This document shows positions 52,066 to 62,087 of a stretch of 64,000 bases of DNA, one piece after another. A program made the translations under genes and the position numbers. The stretch is from Alkalihalophilus marmarensis DSM 21297 (GTDB lineage Bacteria; Bacillota; Bacilli; Bacillales; Bacillaceae_D), in contig NZ_ATAE01000006.1 in assembly GCF_000474275.2 (NCBI RefSeq), forward strand, positions 1 to 64,000, in the 5' to 3' direction. Within the stretch, counting starts at the first letter, position 1. Each line of letters starts with the position of its first letter. The notes under the pieces were generated by a model, which was not told the origin of the DNA, ran no database searches, and worked only from the letters and a program-made list of their open reading frames with translations.

Positions 52066-53019
52066 TTAGATCCCAAAGCTTGGGAAGACATATGGAGTGT
52101 CTGGTTCTGGAACTTCGTTAATCGTATCGAGCTGGATTAAAGGTATGTGAAAATCATTGTACATTGTTTTGTCAATCGTACCTACTACGTTGACCCATGT
52201 ATCGTTTTCAAATGCAGTTGCTTCAGTCGTTTCAATCATCGTTCCATAAACCGATGCATCGGCAACACAGCAAGTCATTCCAAACCGGGCAACGACTAAC
52301 TGATTATCATCAAAATCAGGTTCCCTGTACACAAATCCTACTATATGAATTTCTTTCCCGACAAAGCGGTCTAGGTGTAAATCTAGGACAGTCATAATAT
52401 CTAAATAATTTTCTTCTGTAACTACAATCCGTTCTTCTGCAAGTAACTCTTGTGCCATTTCGTCGTAATAGGAGTTAAACCCTTCCTCAGTATAAAATTC
52501 TTCTGTGCTGAATTCGTCACTGGCGCTTGTTTCTGACTCGAGATTTTCCATATAACCATCAGGATCATTTAAATAGGCTTCCGCTCGAGAAGTCTGCGAT
52601 CCTTCTTCCGACACTTGAGCTGTTGGTTTTGTTAGAATGCCTGAACCGTATTGGACCCCCCGGTTTTGCGCAACAGTTGAATCTAATACTTTATCCGGCA
52701 ACACAAACCCTAAAACAATAGGTGCAATGAAAATAGAGTAAATAAGTAATTTAGTAACAGGAGAACCTTCCATACTGTGGTCGGTTCCGCAATCGCATAA
52801 CAGCTCTTCCTCTTGGCCTTTTGATGTGCTTCTTATAATCTGAACGACACCGAGCAAGAGAAAAACGCCCGTAGCAAAATAGATAAACGGCATCATATTT
52901 ACGGCAATATAGTAACGTATGTTGCCAGTAATGATAAATGCCAATATTAATAAAGCAAAGCCGATTAAAATAATCCCTCGAATATAGGCGTGAAATCCTA
53001 AGTCTGTTTCTTTCTTCAA
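52066..53019 (-). CDS. ycgQ: YcgQ-like membrane protein (TIGR03943 family)
   Basis: 317 residues: four N-terminal membrane helices (about 12-125) interrupted by a CDCGTDHSMEG loop, an acidic linker (about 145-195), and a soluble C-terminal domain with HLDRFVGKEIHIVGFVYRE and MTCCVADA. The CDC...H and CC sites look metal-binding. It pairs with the permease-like YcgR upstream, as in B. subtilis. The pair often neighbours COG0523 GTPases, and one lies 2 kb away here, so a role in metal handling, perhaps zinc, is a reasonable inference. Confidence 0.82.
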   Translation of the reverse strand: MKKETDLGFHAYIRGIILIGFALLILAFIITGNIRYYIAVNMMPFIYFATGVFLLLGVVQIIRSTSKGQEEELLCDCGTDHSMEGSPVTKLLIYSIFIAPIVLGFVLPDKVLDSTVAQNRGVQYGSGILTKPTAQVSEEGSQTSRAEAYLNDPDGYMENLESETSASDEFSTEEFYTEEGFNSYYDEMAQELLAEERIVVTEENYLDIMTVLDLHLDRFVGKEIHIVGFVYREPDFDDNQLVVARFGMTCCVADASVYGTMIETTEATAFENDTWVNVVGTIDKTMYNDFHIPLIQLDTINEVPEPDTPYVFPSFGI

Positions 53020-53070
53020 TTTCCATTCACCTCATTTATTTTAAAATACTTTTTACAAGCTAAGTACTTT

Positions 53071-54099
53071 TTACAATATGAATAACTGAAGAGTCATCAC
53101 TGCCGCAAAAACAGTCACTGTAACAACGATCATAAATGTAACAACAAAGCGAGCTTTAAAGAACGCAAATAGCATAATTGTATTTTTTAGGTCTAGCATA
53201 GGTCCGTATACTAAAAAGGCTATAAGTGATCCAGTAGTAAATGTGTTTCCAAATGATGAAGCTACAAAAGCATCTGCCTCAGAGCATAATGAAAGCAAGA
53301 AGGCGAAAGCCATCATTACAGCCGTTGAAGACCATTCGTTGCTTCCAATTGTAAGAAGAAGCTCACGATCTAGGAACGTTTGAAATAACGAGGCAATAAA
53401 TGCCCCAAGAATCAGATATTTTCCCATTAAGAAAAATTCGTCTGAAGCGTGATAGAGGGTTTGCTTAAACCGATTCATCTTGCGCACAGGGCTTTCAATA
53501 GTAACAGGGGTAATACCTACTAGCTCATCTTTAGATAACTTTAGCTGCTCACTATTTTTGAAAATGACATAAAGTATGCCTCCAATAATAATAGCAAGTA
53601 TGAACGCTAGTCCCATTCTCGCATATAAAACGGTTAAATCTGTTCTAAAGGCATAATAAGTCGATGCAGCTACAACTGGATTTAAGATGGGTGCCCCGAC
53701 TAGAAAGACCACACCCACATGCAGGGGCATTCCTTTTTTGATGAGTCGTCTGACGATAGGAACGATGGCACATTCACAAATAGGGAAGATCGCTCCTAAA
53801 AAGGCAGCGGGCAGAAGGGCTGCATAAGCATTTTTTGGAAGATAACGATGTATCCATTCTTCCTTTACATAGATTTGAATTAAAGCAGACACGAAGACTC
53901 CAAGTAAAATAAAGGGTACCGCTTCAATTACTATACTTAAGAAGATTGTATTAACCGTTAACCATGTATCAGGGACAGCGATAGAGGCTTCCGTATTTTT
54001 AAATGATTCAATATTGAAAAATAAAATTAAGAACAACAGCAGCAAGACAAAGCCGATCATGTCTTTGCCAAAACCTATTAATTTTTTACCTGCTTTCAT
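53071..54099 (-). CDS. ycgR: YcgR-like permease (DUF318/UPF0718)
   Basis: 342 residues with eight or so membrane helices in two halves. Conserved GAIFPICECAIVPIVRRLIKKG near 105-125 (Cys-containing motif of the family), GAPILNPVV near 132, and LCSEADAFVASSF near 262. Function unknown; proposed to be an export permease. The ATG has its AAAGGAG 14 nt upstream, longer than usual, with no better in-frame start. First gene of a two-gene unit with ycgQ, 51 nt apart. Confidence 0.82.
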   Translation of the reverse strand: MKAGKKLIGFGKDMIGFVLLLLFLILFFNIESFKNTEASIAVPDTWLTVNTIFLSIVIEAVPFILLGVFVSALIQIYVKEEWIHRYLPKNAYAALLPAAFLGAIFPICECAIVPIVRRLIKKGMPLHVGVVFLVGAPILNPVVAASTYYAFRTDLTVLYARMGLAFILAIIIGGILYVIFKNSEQLKLSKDELVGITPVTIESPVRKMNRFKQTLYHASDEFFLMGKYLILGAFIASLFQTFLDRELLLTIGSNEWSSTAVMMAFAFLLSLCSEADAFVASSFGNTFTTGSLIAFLVYGPMLDLKNTIMLFAFFKARFVVTFMIVVTVTVFAAVMTLQLFIL

Positions 54100-54366
54100 T
54101 TCTTTTAAATCGACTCCTTTATTAGAAGGTTCTATTTATTCTTATGTGAGTGACTTTAGATTTAGTAGATATAGAATAACTTTGCTAGAAAAAAGTTCCC
54201 TAGCTAGTTTATCATAAACAGCTTCACAACAGGGGAAACCGTTGCATTCGTAATAAAATTGAAAAAATATCGAAAGAAGTAGAAAAAAAGTGGTAGATTC
54301 ATGGTTGTTTTCCTGTTAAACTACGGGAGTTGCCTGATGGATAATAGTAAAGGAAGGTGATTGAAT

Positions 54367-54915
54367 ATGGTTCAGGCTTTAATTATTTTTGTTGCCCAGC
54401 TTTTATTTGTACCAGTCTTAACCTTACGTACGATTATGATGGTTAAGGGGATGAAAGAGAAGGCTGCTGCTATGGGTATACTTGAGGGGATTATTTATGT
54501 TGGAGCACTTGGACTCGTGTTCAGTGATCTATCCAACTATTTAAATATGGCTTCGTATGCATTGGGCTTTGGTGTTGGACTTTATATCGGAGCAATTATT
54601 GAACAAAAGCTCGCGATTGGTTATGTAACAATTGAAGTCAACATTATGCAGCGTAATGAGGAATTAACAAATCGTTTAAGAGAGGTAGGATTCAGTGTTT
54701 CGACTGCTGAAGTAGAAGGAATGAATTCTTCTCGTTTTAGACTAGATTGCACAGCTCGGAGAGATCGTGAGCGAGAGTTTATTGAAATTGTAAATGCTTA
54801 TGAGCCAAGTGCGTTTATCGTTTCCTTTGAACCGCGTAATTTTAAAGGCGGTTACATTACAAAAGCGATGAAAAAGCGTAAAGAAAAATTCTTGAAGAAG
54901 AAAATGAGTGCATAA
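54367..54915 (+). CDS. UPF0316 membrane protein (YebE-like, DUF2179)
   Basis: 182 residues: three N-terminal membrane helices (about 5-80) with [22 protein letters not shown], then a small soluble DUF2179 domain (about 95-170) with [15 protein letters not shown] and [10 protein letters not shown]. The soluble domain type is found in membrane proteins thought to bind nucleotides or sense signals; function not known. ATG at 54367 follows AAGGTG by 6 nt. Own terminator. Confidence 0.85.
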   Translation: MVQALIIFVAQLLFVPVLTLRTIMMVKGMKEKAAAMGILEGIIYVGALGLVFSDLSNYLNMASYALGFGVGLYIGAIIEQKLAIGYVTIEVNIMQRNEELTNRLREVGFSVSTAEVEGMNSSRFRLDCTARRDREREFIEIVNAYEPSAFIVSFEPRNFKGGYITKAMKKRKEKFLKKKMSA

Positions 54916-54933
54916 TATAAATGATAGAGGAAG

Positions 54934-54959
54934 ACATAAGGGGAACCTTATGTTTTTTT
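54934..54959 (+). terminator. Rho-independent terminator
   Basis: ACATAAGG and CCTTATGT form a perfect 8-bp stem around GGAA followed by seven T. Confidence 0.87.
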
Positions 54960-55039
54960 CTTTGTGTAAATAAGAATGATTTTGATTTGTGAGGTTATTT
55001 ATGATATTTTTGTAGAAAAGAAGAGAAGGAGACAGGTCA

Positions 55040-55984
55040 ATGAAACAAATTCCTGCATATGTGTTAACGGGATTCCTTGGCAGCGGAAAAACCACTGTCC
55101 TGCAGCGTATGATCCAATCAGCTAAAGATGACGGCTTAAGACCAATTATTGTCTTGAATGAGCTAGGTGAAACGAATGTAGAACGTCATTTATTTACTGA
55201 TGTTGAAATGGTTGAATTATTGAATGGATGCATTTGCTGTACGATTCAAGAAGATATGAGAACCGAACTAGAGGAGCTTTTGCGCTCAGACGATCCAGGA
55301 GATATATTATTTATAGAAGGGACAGGCATTGCTAATCCCCAAGAAATAATGGAAGCACTCACACACCCACATTTAGTTGAGGCCGTTCAATTACAGTCGA
55401 TTATAAGTGTAATAGATACTAGTAAATTTCTCGAGTATCAAAGCCGGTTTCAAAGTTCTAAAGACGTAAGACAGTTATTAAAACAACAGGTTGAGTTTGC
55501 CTCATTACTCTTATTTAATAAGATGGATTTAACAGACGGCCGTACGCTTAACAAAGTTAAAAAGAAAGTTGAAGTTTTGAAGCAGAAAAACACTCCTATT
55601 ATTGAAACTGAGATGGGAAATGTAGATCATACTGAGTTGTTCGCCTCAAGATTTAAGTGGGAATTAGAAGAGTCTGAAAAAAGTCAAAACCACCATCACC
55701 ACCATCATCATCATCAACATACTTTCCAAGCTGTTCGAGTAAAAGATGTACCGAATATAGAGAGGGTAGCTTTTGAGAAGTGGCTGAAGAAAAATGATGA
55801 GCTGATCATTCGAGCTAAAGGAGTAATTCGCTTAACTGAAACACCAAGACTCTTTCACTTTCAATATGCATCCAAGACTTTGCAGTTAACGCCTGCTGAA
55901 AGGGAAGATGAGCCTGTTATCATTTTGATTGGCACAGGAATTCAGAAAGAAGAGTTATTGGATTCTTTTAAGAAGAATTGTTAA
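55040..55984 (+). CDS. CobW/COG0523 GTPase, metallochaperone-like, with His tract
   Basis: 314 residues of the G3E GTPase family: Walker A GFLGSGKTT (about 12-20), metal-binding CxCC motif GCICCT near 66, base-recognition NKMD near 155, and the CobW C-terminal domain (about 225-310). An eight-His run plus QH at about 218-228 separates the domains and probably binds zinc or nickel. COG0523 proteins deliver metals under shortage; ZagA (YciC) of B. subtilis serves FolE. AAGGAG ribosome site. I saw no clean Zur palindrome upstream. Confidence 0.87.
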   Translation: MKQIPAYVLTGFLGSGKTTVLQRMIQSAKDDGLRPIIVLNELGETNVERHLFTDVEMVELLNGCICCTIQEDMRTELEELLRSDDPGDILFIEGTGIANPQEIMEALTHPHLVEAVQLQSIISVIDTSKFLEYQSRFQSSKDVRQLLKQQVEFASLLLFNKMDLTDGRTLNKVKKKVEVLKQKNTPIIETEMGNVDHTELFASRFKWELEESEKSQNHHHHHHHHQHTFQAVRVKDVPNIERVAFEKWLKKNDELIIRAKGVIRLTETPRLFHFQYASKTLQLTPAEREDEPVIILIGTGIQKEELLDSFKKNC

Positions 55985-55995
55985 TGAAACGATAA

Positions 55996-56520
55996 TAGAG
56001 GTCGGGATTTTATTAGAGTGCTGGATCAAGATACGAACCCATCGCTAATCTAGCGGATGAAATAAATGTAGATTGTGGGGGATAAAGAAGGTACAGAAGA
56101 TGTTTCTTCCTGCTGTAGTTGGTTGATTTCCACTGCAGGCACACGCTTTCCGCGGGCGGCCCGGGAGCTTCCTTGTCGCATTCGCTCCTCTGGGATCTCC
56201 CTGGTCACGCGCATACCGCTGGAGTCGGCGCCTTCCGCTCCAAACAACATGGCAAAGATGTTGTAAAGTGTCCCACTTTTATAATCACTGTTCAGTGAAC
56301 TTAGCAGATAGACCTAGACCCAAGGATGTCTGCATTTTTATTATTTGAACTGACGATAACTATATCGCTACACTTAATAATTATTGAATGTACTAATCTA
56401 GCGGAGGAAATATACGGAGACTCCTGCGTGATGTAAAGCAGGGCTGAGACCCCACAGGGCCAAGCCCGAGGAGGCTCAGCAGCTTCCCGCGGAAAGCGAA
56501 GTATATTTCAGGAGCGGAGA
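55996..56520. repeat. Composite intergenic repeat, copy C
   Basis: Starts with AGAGGTCGGGATT shortly after the GTPase stop. Module 1 at 56122-56248 (GTTGATTTCCACTGCAGG to CTCCAAACAAC) is very close to copy A module 1. Module 2 at about 56399-56518 begins TAGCGGAGGAAATATACGG and ends GTATATTTCAGGAGCGG, with inner inverted pairs GGGC/GCCC and GCTGAG/CTCAGC. No gene is supported. 56521-56680 holds nothing recognisable. Confidence 0.8.
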
Positions 56521-56680
56521 GCTTACGCCTACACTGCATTTTTTGCCTTTTTCAGTTGAACTGACAACTTTCCAGCTCCACATCAATTTAATAATTTAAA
56601 GGAGCGCTATACATATGCGGTATCTGAAATGTCAGATTACCAGAAGTTAAAATACCTTTATCACTCAACTTCTTTACGTT

Positions 56681-57733
56681 CTATACGTGTACGGAGTCAT
56701 TTTTGAGTGCTTGTAATTTTTTTTCAAAGTCACCTTCTATAAGCCCCTTTTCAGTAATGATTCCGCTAATCAGTTCATTAGGTACAACATCAAAAGCAGG
56801 GTTAAATACTTTGGTACCATCAGGTGCAAGCGCAACACCTTGGAGGTGAGTCACTTCTTGGGGTGCCCGTTCTTCAATAGGAATATCTTCTCCTGTTGAC
56901 GTGTTGAGGTCAATGGTTGAAAAAGGTGCTGCCACATAAAAAGGAATATCATGTGCTGTAGCCAAGATGGCAAGACCGTATGTACCTATCTTATTTGCAG
57001 TATCTCCATTAGCGGCTATTCGGTCCGCTCCAACAATCACCGCAGTAATGTTTTTTGTCTTTAATACATGAGCAGCCATACTGTCAGTAATTAAGGTTAC
57101 ATCAGTACCAAGCTGTTGCAATTCCCAAGCAGTTAGTCTTGCACCTTGTAAAACGGGTCTGGTCTCACACGCATAAGCTTTTAATTCTATATCTCTTTCT
57201 TTTGCGAGGTAAAAAGGAGCCAGAGCTGTACCGTACTGAGCCGTTGCGATCCCTCCAGCATTACAGATCGTTAGTACCGTATCTCCCTCTTCCAAGAGCT
57301 CTAGACCAAATTCTCCAATTTTTCTACACGTATTCCTATCTTCCTCTTGGATCGCTATTGCCTCAAATACACACCGCTTTTTTGCTTCCTCGACACTTTT
57401 AGCTTTAATAGCTGCTTCAATCACTCGGTCTATGGCCCAGAATAAATTAACAGCAGTAGGGCGGCTTGTGGCAAGATAATCTCGTTTGGCCCGCAGCTCA
57501 TCTAAAAAGAGTTCAAGTTGATTAGATTGCTTTTCTTCGCTCCATAAAACGAGGCCAAAAGCTGCGGCTATACCAATCGCAGGTGCGCCTCTTACTTTAA
57601 GAAACGTGATGGCCTCCCAAACTTCCTCAATGGAAACGGCATCTACAAAAATCACTTTATGAGGTAATTGTCTTTGGTCTAGGATCCGGAGTACGTTTGT
57701 TTCTTGATTCCACTCAACAGATTGAATGGTCAT
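56681..57733 (-). CDS. mtnA: Methylthioribose-1-phosphate isomerase
   Basis: Isomerises 5-methylthioribose-1-phosphate to the ribulose form in methionine salvage. 350 residues of the eIF2B-alpha-like fold: [13 protein letters not shown] near 48, catalytic Cys in [10 protein letters not shown] near 160, catalytic Asp in [19 protein letters not shown] near 238, and the end motif [18 protein letters not shown]. It overlaps mtnK by 4 nt. Second gene of the mtnKA unit controlled by the S-box at 58976-59150. Confidence 0.95.
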   Translation of the reverse strand: MTIQSVEWNQETNVLRILDQRQLPHKVIFVDAVSIEEVWEAITFLKVRGAPAIGIAAAFGLVLWSEEKQSNQLELFLDELRAKRDYLATSRPTAVNLFWAIDRVIEAAIKAKSVEEAKKRCVFEAIAIQEEDRNTCRKIGEFGLELLEEGDTVLTICNAGGIATAQYGTALAPFYLAKERDIELKAYACETRPVLQGARLTAWELQQLGTDVTLITDSMAAHVLKTKNITAVIVGADRIAANGDTANKIGTYGLAILATAHDIPFYVAAPFSTIDLNTSTGEDIPIEERAPQEVTHLQGVALAPDGTKVFNPAFDVVPNELISGIITEKGLIEGDFEKKLQALKNDSVHV

Positions 57734-58944
57734 TTTAACACATCCTTTGTTTCTTGAATTAATTGATCAATCGTACGAATATTTCGTCTTTTTATGATGA
57801 AAGTGCTTCCTAATTGCAACGCATTTTGCTGAGCGTATAAACGTTTTTGACAATCTGAAATGTTATCAATATCAGCCACATGAGCAAGTCCAATAATCCT
57901 TCTAATTAATTCACAGCCAGCAAAGCCAACAGCATCTTCAAAAATGGTACCTAGCATATAATCGACGTAGCCTTCTGTTTGTATAAAAGCTTCTACATGG
58001 TGGTTTTGCCATAGCTTTTTATATTCTTCTTTAAATACCTCTACTGTTTCGATGATGGTTTGATACAGGTCAGAATGCTGCTGTTCATCTATAGCCGTTT
58101 TTGAGATGGTATTTAATAGTATATTAGCAATAAATAAACCTAAATCAAAGCCAGCAGGACCATAAAAAGCAAATTCCGGATCAATCACTTTTGTTTCTTC
58201 TGCAGTAACAAACACACTCCCTGTGTGGAGATCCCCGTGAATGAGAGCTTCTGATTTTGTAAGAAATATATATTTAAGTTTGGCAGCTTCTAGCTTAAGC
58301 TCTTCGTTTTTCCATAGTTCATTCACAGTATCTTTCAAATGATCTTCGAAGTCATTTGTATCATGATCAAAGAAAGGATCTGTGAACACGAGGTCTTCTG
58401 TGATTTTACAAAGCTCAGGATTTGTAAATCTAACTGAGATTTCTTTTATCTCTTGCTGGTTTTCACCAAAAGGAGAGGAATGAAAGATCGTTTTTGCTAG
58501 ATATGTCCCAATATGCCTGCCAAGATTAGGGTAGGTCTCACCATCAATTAGTCCTTTTCTTAAGATAGTATAGTCAGATAAATCTTCCATAACAGTGATA
58601 GCTAAGTCATCATCAGTATGTATCACGTTAGGAACCAATGATGGGACAGTTTCTGCAGCTTTTTGCAAGGCTTCCGCTTCAATTTTTGCTCGTCTTAAAG
58701 TAAGGGGCCAGCTTTCCCCTACCACTTTTGCATAAGGTAGTGCTTGTTTGATAATGAGAGATTGTCCGCTTAGTGAATCGCTCAAGTGAAATACATAATT
58801 AAGATTACCATCACCAATCTCTTTGCATATAAGAAGAGAAGGTGCAGGGAAGAGGCCGAGCTTCTGATTAAGCTTTTCGATGTAGGCGATAGCCGTTTCT
58901 TCTGTGAATGGTTCATAACTTGTCGTGGCAATGCTTGTACTCAT
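57730..58944 (-). CDS. mtnK: Methylthioribose kinase
   Basis: Phosphorylates 5-methylthioribose with ATP to start ribose-chain recycling. 404 residues, aminoglycoside-phosphotransferase-like fold: [11 protein letters not shown] near 46, catalytic [11 protein letters not shown] near 232 and metal-binding [15 protein letters not shown] near 251. AGGAG ribosome site 8 nt before ATG. First gene behind the S-box, coupled to mtnA. Confidence 0.95.
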   Translation of the reverse strand: MSTSIATTSYEPFTEETAIAYIEKLNQKLGLFPAPSLLICKEIGDGNLNYVFHLSDSLSGQSLIIKQALPYAKVVGESWPLTLRRAKIEAEALQKAAETVPSLVPNVIHTDDDLAITVMEDLSDYTILRKGLIDGETYPNLGRHIGTYLAKTIFHSSPFGENQQEIKEISVRFTNPELCKITEDLVFTDPFFDHDTNDFEDHLKDTVNELWKNEELKLEAAKLKYIFLTKSEALIHGDLHTGSVFVTAEETKVIDPEFAFYGPAGFDLGLFIANILLNTISKTAIDEQQHSDLYQTIIETVEVFKEEYKKLWQNHHVEAFIQTEGYVDYMLGTIFEDAVGFAGCELIRRIIGLAHVADIDNISDCQKRLYAQQNALQLGSTFIIKRRNIRTIDQLIQETKDVLK

Positions 58945-58975
58945 TAGATCATCTCCTAAAATAATAAAAATAAAA

Positions 58976-59150
58976 AACCTCTTTTCTGATCGAAAAGAGG
59001 TGGATGTATGATCGCATCTCTCTTATCTCTCAGACAAAGTCTGTTGGATGTAGCACCGTGCCATTGATAAGTTTAAATCATCAATTATAAAAGAAAGGTC
59101 GGTTGCTGGGCGTCATAGGGCCAATTCCCTCAGCCTACTCGTAATAAGAG
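58976..59150 (-). promoter_or_regulatory. SAM-I riboswitch (S-box) of mtnKA
   Basis: Minus strand: P1 CTCTTATTACGAG (59150-59138), AGGCTGAGGGAATTGGCCC, TGACGCCCAGCAACC, CACGGTGCTACATCC, and the closing GAGAGATAAGAG (about 59031-59020). The terminator AACCTCTTTT with AAAAGAGGTT lies at about 59001-58976 and is followed by T6. SAM binding ends transcription before mtnK. Confidence 0.95.
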
Positions 59151-59194
59151 TGGAATATGAAGTTTTTGGAAAAATGTAAGATCACTTGATGAAA

Positions 59195-59224
59195 ACTATA
59201 AAACATGTATCTACAATTCGTCAA
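59195..59224 (-). promoter_or_regulatory. Promoter of mtnKA
   Basis: Minus strand TTGACG (59224-59219), 18-nt spacer, TATAGT (59200-59195), about 45 bp before the S-box. Confidence 0.7.
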
Positions 59225-59269
59225 TATTTTTTTAAAATAAATAATTTTCAAATCTGATTAAAATAATTA

Positions 59270-59299
59270 TTGACAAGTTAAGTTAGTACCTGTCATGAT
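59270..59299 (+). promoter_or_regulatory. Promoter of mtnWXBD
   Basis: TTGACA (59270-59275), 18-nt spacer, CATGAT (59294-59299), about 80 bp before the plus-strand S-box. Confidence 0.65.
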
Positions 59300-59380
59300 A
59301 GTAACAATAAATTGATTGTTCAGTTTATTCTGCCGGGAATTTTTAGATTTAAGTGAGTTTAATTAGAATTTTATACCAAT

Positions 59381-59532
59381 CTCTTATCAAGAGCAGGTGG
59401 AGGGACAAGCCCAGTGAAGCCCGGCAACCGGTTTGAAAAACACGGTGCTAATTCTTGCAGCGATTATTAGCTGATAGATAAGAGGGAGTTTAAACTATAC
59501 AAACCTCTCCCTCTTTAGGAAGAGGTTTTTTT
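59381..59532 (+). promoter_or_regulatory. SAM-I riboswitch (S-box) of mtnWXBD
   Basis: CTCTTATCAAGAGCAGGTGG, AGGGACAAGCCC, GAAGCCCGGCAACC, CACGGTGCTAATTC and the closing GATAGATAAGAG (to 59484) give a complete aptamer. A terminator stem AAACCTCT/AGAGGTTT with a T-run lies at 59501-59532, just ahead of mtnW. Confidence 0.95.
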
Positions 59533-59560
59533 GTTTACTATTCATGCAGGAGGTCTAAAA

Positions 59561-60775
59561 ATGACAGTTATCGCTCAGTATTTAGTTCATGATCAAAATG
59601 GTGAATTTGAAAAAAAAGCAGAAAAAATTGCAATAGGACTAACGGTTGGTTCGTGGACCGATCTGCCAGAACTTGAAAAAGCACAACTGCTTGCTCATAA
59701 AGGTGAAGTTGTTGAAGTGAGGGAAATAGAGGAATCAGCAGATGGAGTCAGAAGAGGGTTAATTAGTATTTCTTTTCCTGCTGCTAACTACAGCTTTGAT
59801 CTGCCGGCTATTCTTACTACGACCTTTGGCAAACTATCTTTAGACGGCTCAATCAAACTGATCGATCTACATTTCAGCAATGAAATTCAACGCCATTTCA
59901 AAGGACCGCGTTTTGGAATTCAAGGGGTGAGAGAATTAACAGGTGCTTACGATCGTCCATTGGTGATGAGTATATTTAAGGCAGCTATTGGAAGGTCACT
60001 CGACTCGCTTCATGAGCAAATGCTTCATCAAGCGTTAGGTGGGGTTGATTTAGTGAAAGACGATGAAATTCTATTTGAAAATGAATTAACTCCCCTTGAG
60101 CAAAGAGTTCCGGTTGGGCTTGCAGCGATTGCTGAAGCAGCAGAAGAAACTGGAAATCGGCCTTTATATGCTGTGAATTTAACAGGAAAGACATTTGAGT
60201 TGAAAGAGCGGGCAAAAACAGCGATTGAACTCGGAGCACCGGCCTTACTGTTTAACGTATTTACATACGGACTCGATGTTCTTCAAGGGTTAAGAGAAGA
60301 CCCGGAAATTGATGTGCCGATCTTAGCACATCCAGCCTTTTCAGGGGCTATAACCTCTTCTAGTAGATATGGGGTGAGCAATCCATTACTTTTAGGGAAA
60401 TTACTACGTATGGCTGGTGCAGACCTAGTCTTATTCCCGTCACCTTATGGCAGTGTAGCGATGCCCAAACAAGAAACATTACAAATTGCTCAAGCTTTGC
60501 GAACAGCAGAGGAGCCATACGCTCAAGCATTTCCTGTCCCATCAGCAGGTATTCACCCAGGTATGACAGCGCAATTAATTGAAGACTTTGGAATTGATAC
60601 TGTCATTAATGCAGGCGGAGGCATTCATGGTCATCCAGAAGGAGCGAGCGCAGGCGGTGCAGCTTTTAGAGAAGCTATAGATGGTGTTCTGTCTGGCCAG
60701 ACATTAGAAGAGAAGGCTGAATCAAGTTTAAACTTGAGAAAGGCACTAGATACGTGGGGGCTCATAAAAGTATGA
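59561..60775 (+). CDS. mtnW: 2,3-Diketo-5-methylthiopentyl-1-phosphate enolase (RuBisCO-like)
   Basis: 404-residue RuBisCO-like protein that enolises the diketo phosphate in methionine salvage. Conserved KDDE in GVDLVKDDE (about residue 160), with the Lys expected to be carbamylated for Mg2+; [21 protein letters not shown]-type phosphate-binding end, present here as [17 protein letters not shown] near 352. ATG at 59561 after GCAGGAGG. First gene of mtnWXBD; its last four bases overlap mtnX. Confidence 0.95.
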   Translation: MTVIAQYLVHDQNGEFEKKAEKIAIGLTVGSWTDLPELEKAQLLAHKGEVVEVREIEESADGVRRGLISISFPAANYSFDLPAILTTTFGKLSLDGSIKLIDLHFSNEIQRHFKGPRFGIQGVRELTGAYDRPLVMSIFKAAIGRSLDSLHEQMLHQALGGVDLVKDDEILFENELTPLEQRVPVGLAAIAEAAEETGNRPLYAVNLTGKTFELKERAKTAIELGAPALLFNVFTYGLDVLQGLREDPEIDVPILAHPAFSGAITSSSRYGVSNPLLLGKLLRMAGADLVLFPSPYGSVAMPKQETLQIAQALRTAEEPYAQAFPVPSAGIHPGMTAQLIEDFGIDTVINAGGGIHGHPEGASAGGAAFREAIDGVLSGQTLEEKAESSLNLRKALDTWGLIKV

Positions 60776-61437
60776 AGAAACCGATTATTTTCTGTGACTT
60801 TGACGGGACAATTACAGAATCAGACAACATTATTGCTCTAATGAAGCAGTTTGCCCCTCCTGAATGGGAAGAGATCAAGGATCAGATTTTAAATCAAACC
60901 ATTACGATACAAGAAGGGGTCGGGAAATTATTCTCCTATATTCCCTCTTCTAAAAAGCAAGACATGCTTGAATTTCTCAGGGAGAACGCACACTATCGGG
61001 AGGGTTTTGCTTCCCTGTTAACTTATGCGAATGAAAAAGATATCCCATTTTACGTAGTGAGCGGAGGCATTGATTTTTTTGTTTATCCAATGCTTGCAGA
61101 ATTTGATGTGCCTCTAGAGCAGATCTATTGTAATAAAGCCGATTTTTCAGGTGAGAAAATCCTAATTAAATGGCCGCATTCTTGTGATACGCATTGCACT
61201 AATGGCTGCGGATGCTGCAAACCAAGTATTATACGATCATTCGATGAGACATTGCATGAGCGTATTGTCATTGGCGATTCAATAACTGATCTTGAAGCAG
61301 CAAAGTTAGCAGACTTAGTTTTTGCACGAGACTATCTAAAAGAAAAATGCGAGGAATTAAATATTACCTATCAGCCTTTTGAAAATTTTCATCAGATTAC
61401 GAATTACTTAGAAGGGAGGAAGTCAGTTTGTCGATAG
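60772..61437 (+). CDS. mtnX: 2-Hydroxy-3-keto-5-methylthiopentenyl-1-phosphate phosphatase
   Basis: 221-residue HAD phosphatase: catalytic [11 protein letters not shown] near 9, a Thr/Ser motif VVSGGIDFF near 97, a Cys-rich [13 protein letters not shown] insert near 142 typical of MtnX, and [14 protein letters not shown] near 170. It removes phosphate to make the acireductone. Overlaps mtnW by ATGA and mtnB by 10 nt. Confidence 0.93.
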   Translation: MKKPIIFCDFDGTITESDNIIALMKQFAPPEWEEIKDQILNQTITIQEGVGKLFSYIPSSKKQDMLEFLRENAHYREGFASLLTYANEKDIPFYVVSGGIDFFVYPMLAEFDVPLEQIYCNKADFSGEKILIKWPHSCDTHCTNGCGCCKPSIIRSFDETLHERIVIGDSITDLEAAKLADLVFARDYLKEKCEELNITYQPFENFHQITNYLEGRKSVCR

Positions 61438-62087
61438 ATAAGTGGAACGAATTAGCTGATATTAAAGATGAATTAGCTGCTCGTGATTGGTTTCCTGGAA
61501 CAAGCGGCAACCTTTCTATAAAGGTAAATAATGAGCCGTTATCTTTTTATGTGACAGCTAGCGGAGTAGATAAGCGTAAACGAACGGAAAAAGATTTTTT
61601 GTTAGTGGATCAATGGGGTCAATCTATCGAACAAACATCCTTAAAACCTTCTGCAGAAACGCTCCTTCATGCACAAGTATACCGGTTAACGGACGCTGGA
61701 TGCTCGCTGCATGTGCATACAATTGATAATAATTTAATTTCAGATATGTACGGTGATACAGGAGCCGTAACGTTTAGAGGCAATGAATTAATTAAAGCAT
61801 TCAATATTTGGGAAGAGGACGGGGAATTAACGATCCCTATTGTTCGTAATTTTGGAGATATCCCTAAACTTAGCCAAGCTGTTGCTGATGTTATTAAACC
61901 AGAAACGAGAGCTGTTTTAATTAGAAATCACGGAATCACTGTCTGGGGGCGTGACGGCCTAGAAGCTAAAAAACATCTGGAAGCACTTGAATTTTTGTTC
62001 AGCTTTCATGTGAAACAGCTGCTTCTCACACAACATGTACAAGCGATTAAGGGAGGAATGAACTATGGCAACATTGAGATTTCATGA
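61428..62087 (+). CDS. mtnB: Methylthioribulose-1-phosphate dehydratase
   Basis: 219-residue class II aldolase-fold zinc enzyme that dehydrates methylthioribulose-1-phosphate. WFPGTSGNLSIK near 22, zinc ligands in SLHVHTIDN near 98 and NHGITVWG near 165, catalytic SAETLLHAQVY near 79. TTG start at 61428 with GGGAGGA 7 nt upstream. It overlaps mtnX by 10 nt and mtnD by 23 nt. Confidence 0.94.
   Translation: MSIDKWNELADIKDELAARDWFPGTSGNLSIKVNNEPLSFYVTASGVDKRKRTEKDFLLVDQWGQSIEQTSLKPSAETLLHAQVYRLTDAGCSLHVHTIDNNLISDMYGDTGAVTFRGNELIKAFNIWEEDGELTIPIVRNFGDIPKLSQAVADVIKPETRAVLIRNHGITVWGRDGLEAKKHLEALEFLFSFHVKQLLLTQHVQAIKGGMNYGNIEIS

Noticed and set aside
56050-56266. Reading frames of 63-66 codons on both strands in repeat copy C
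   Set aside because: Same repeat-derived translations as in copy A (for example a shared SGMRVTRE stretch), with no start signals.
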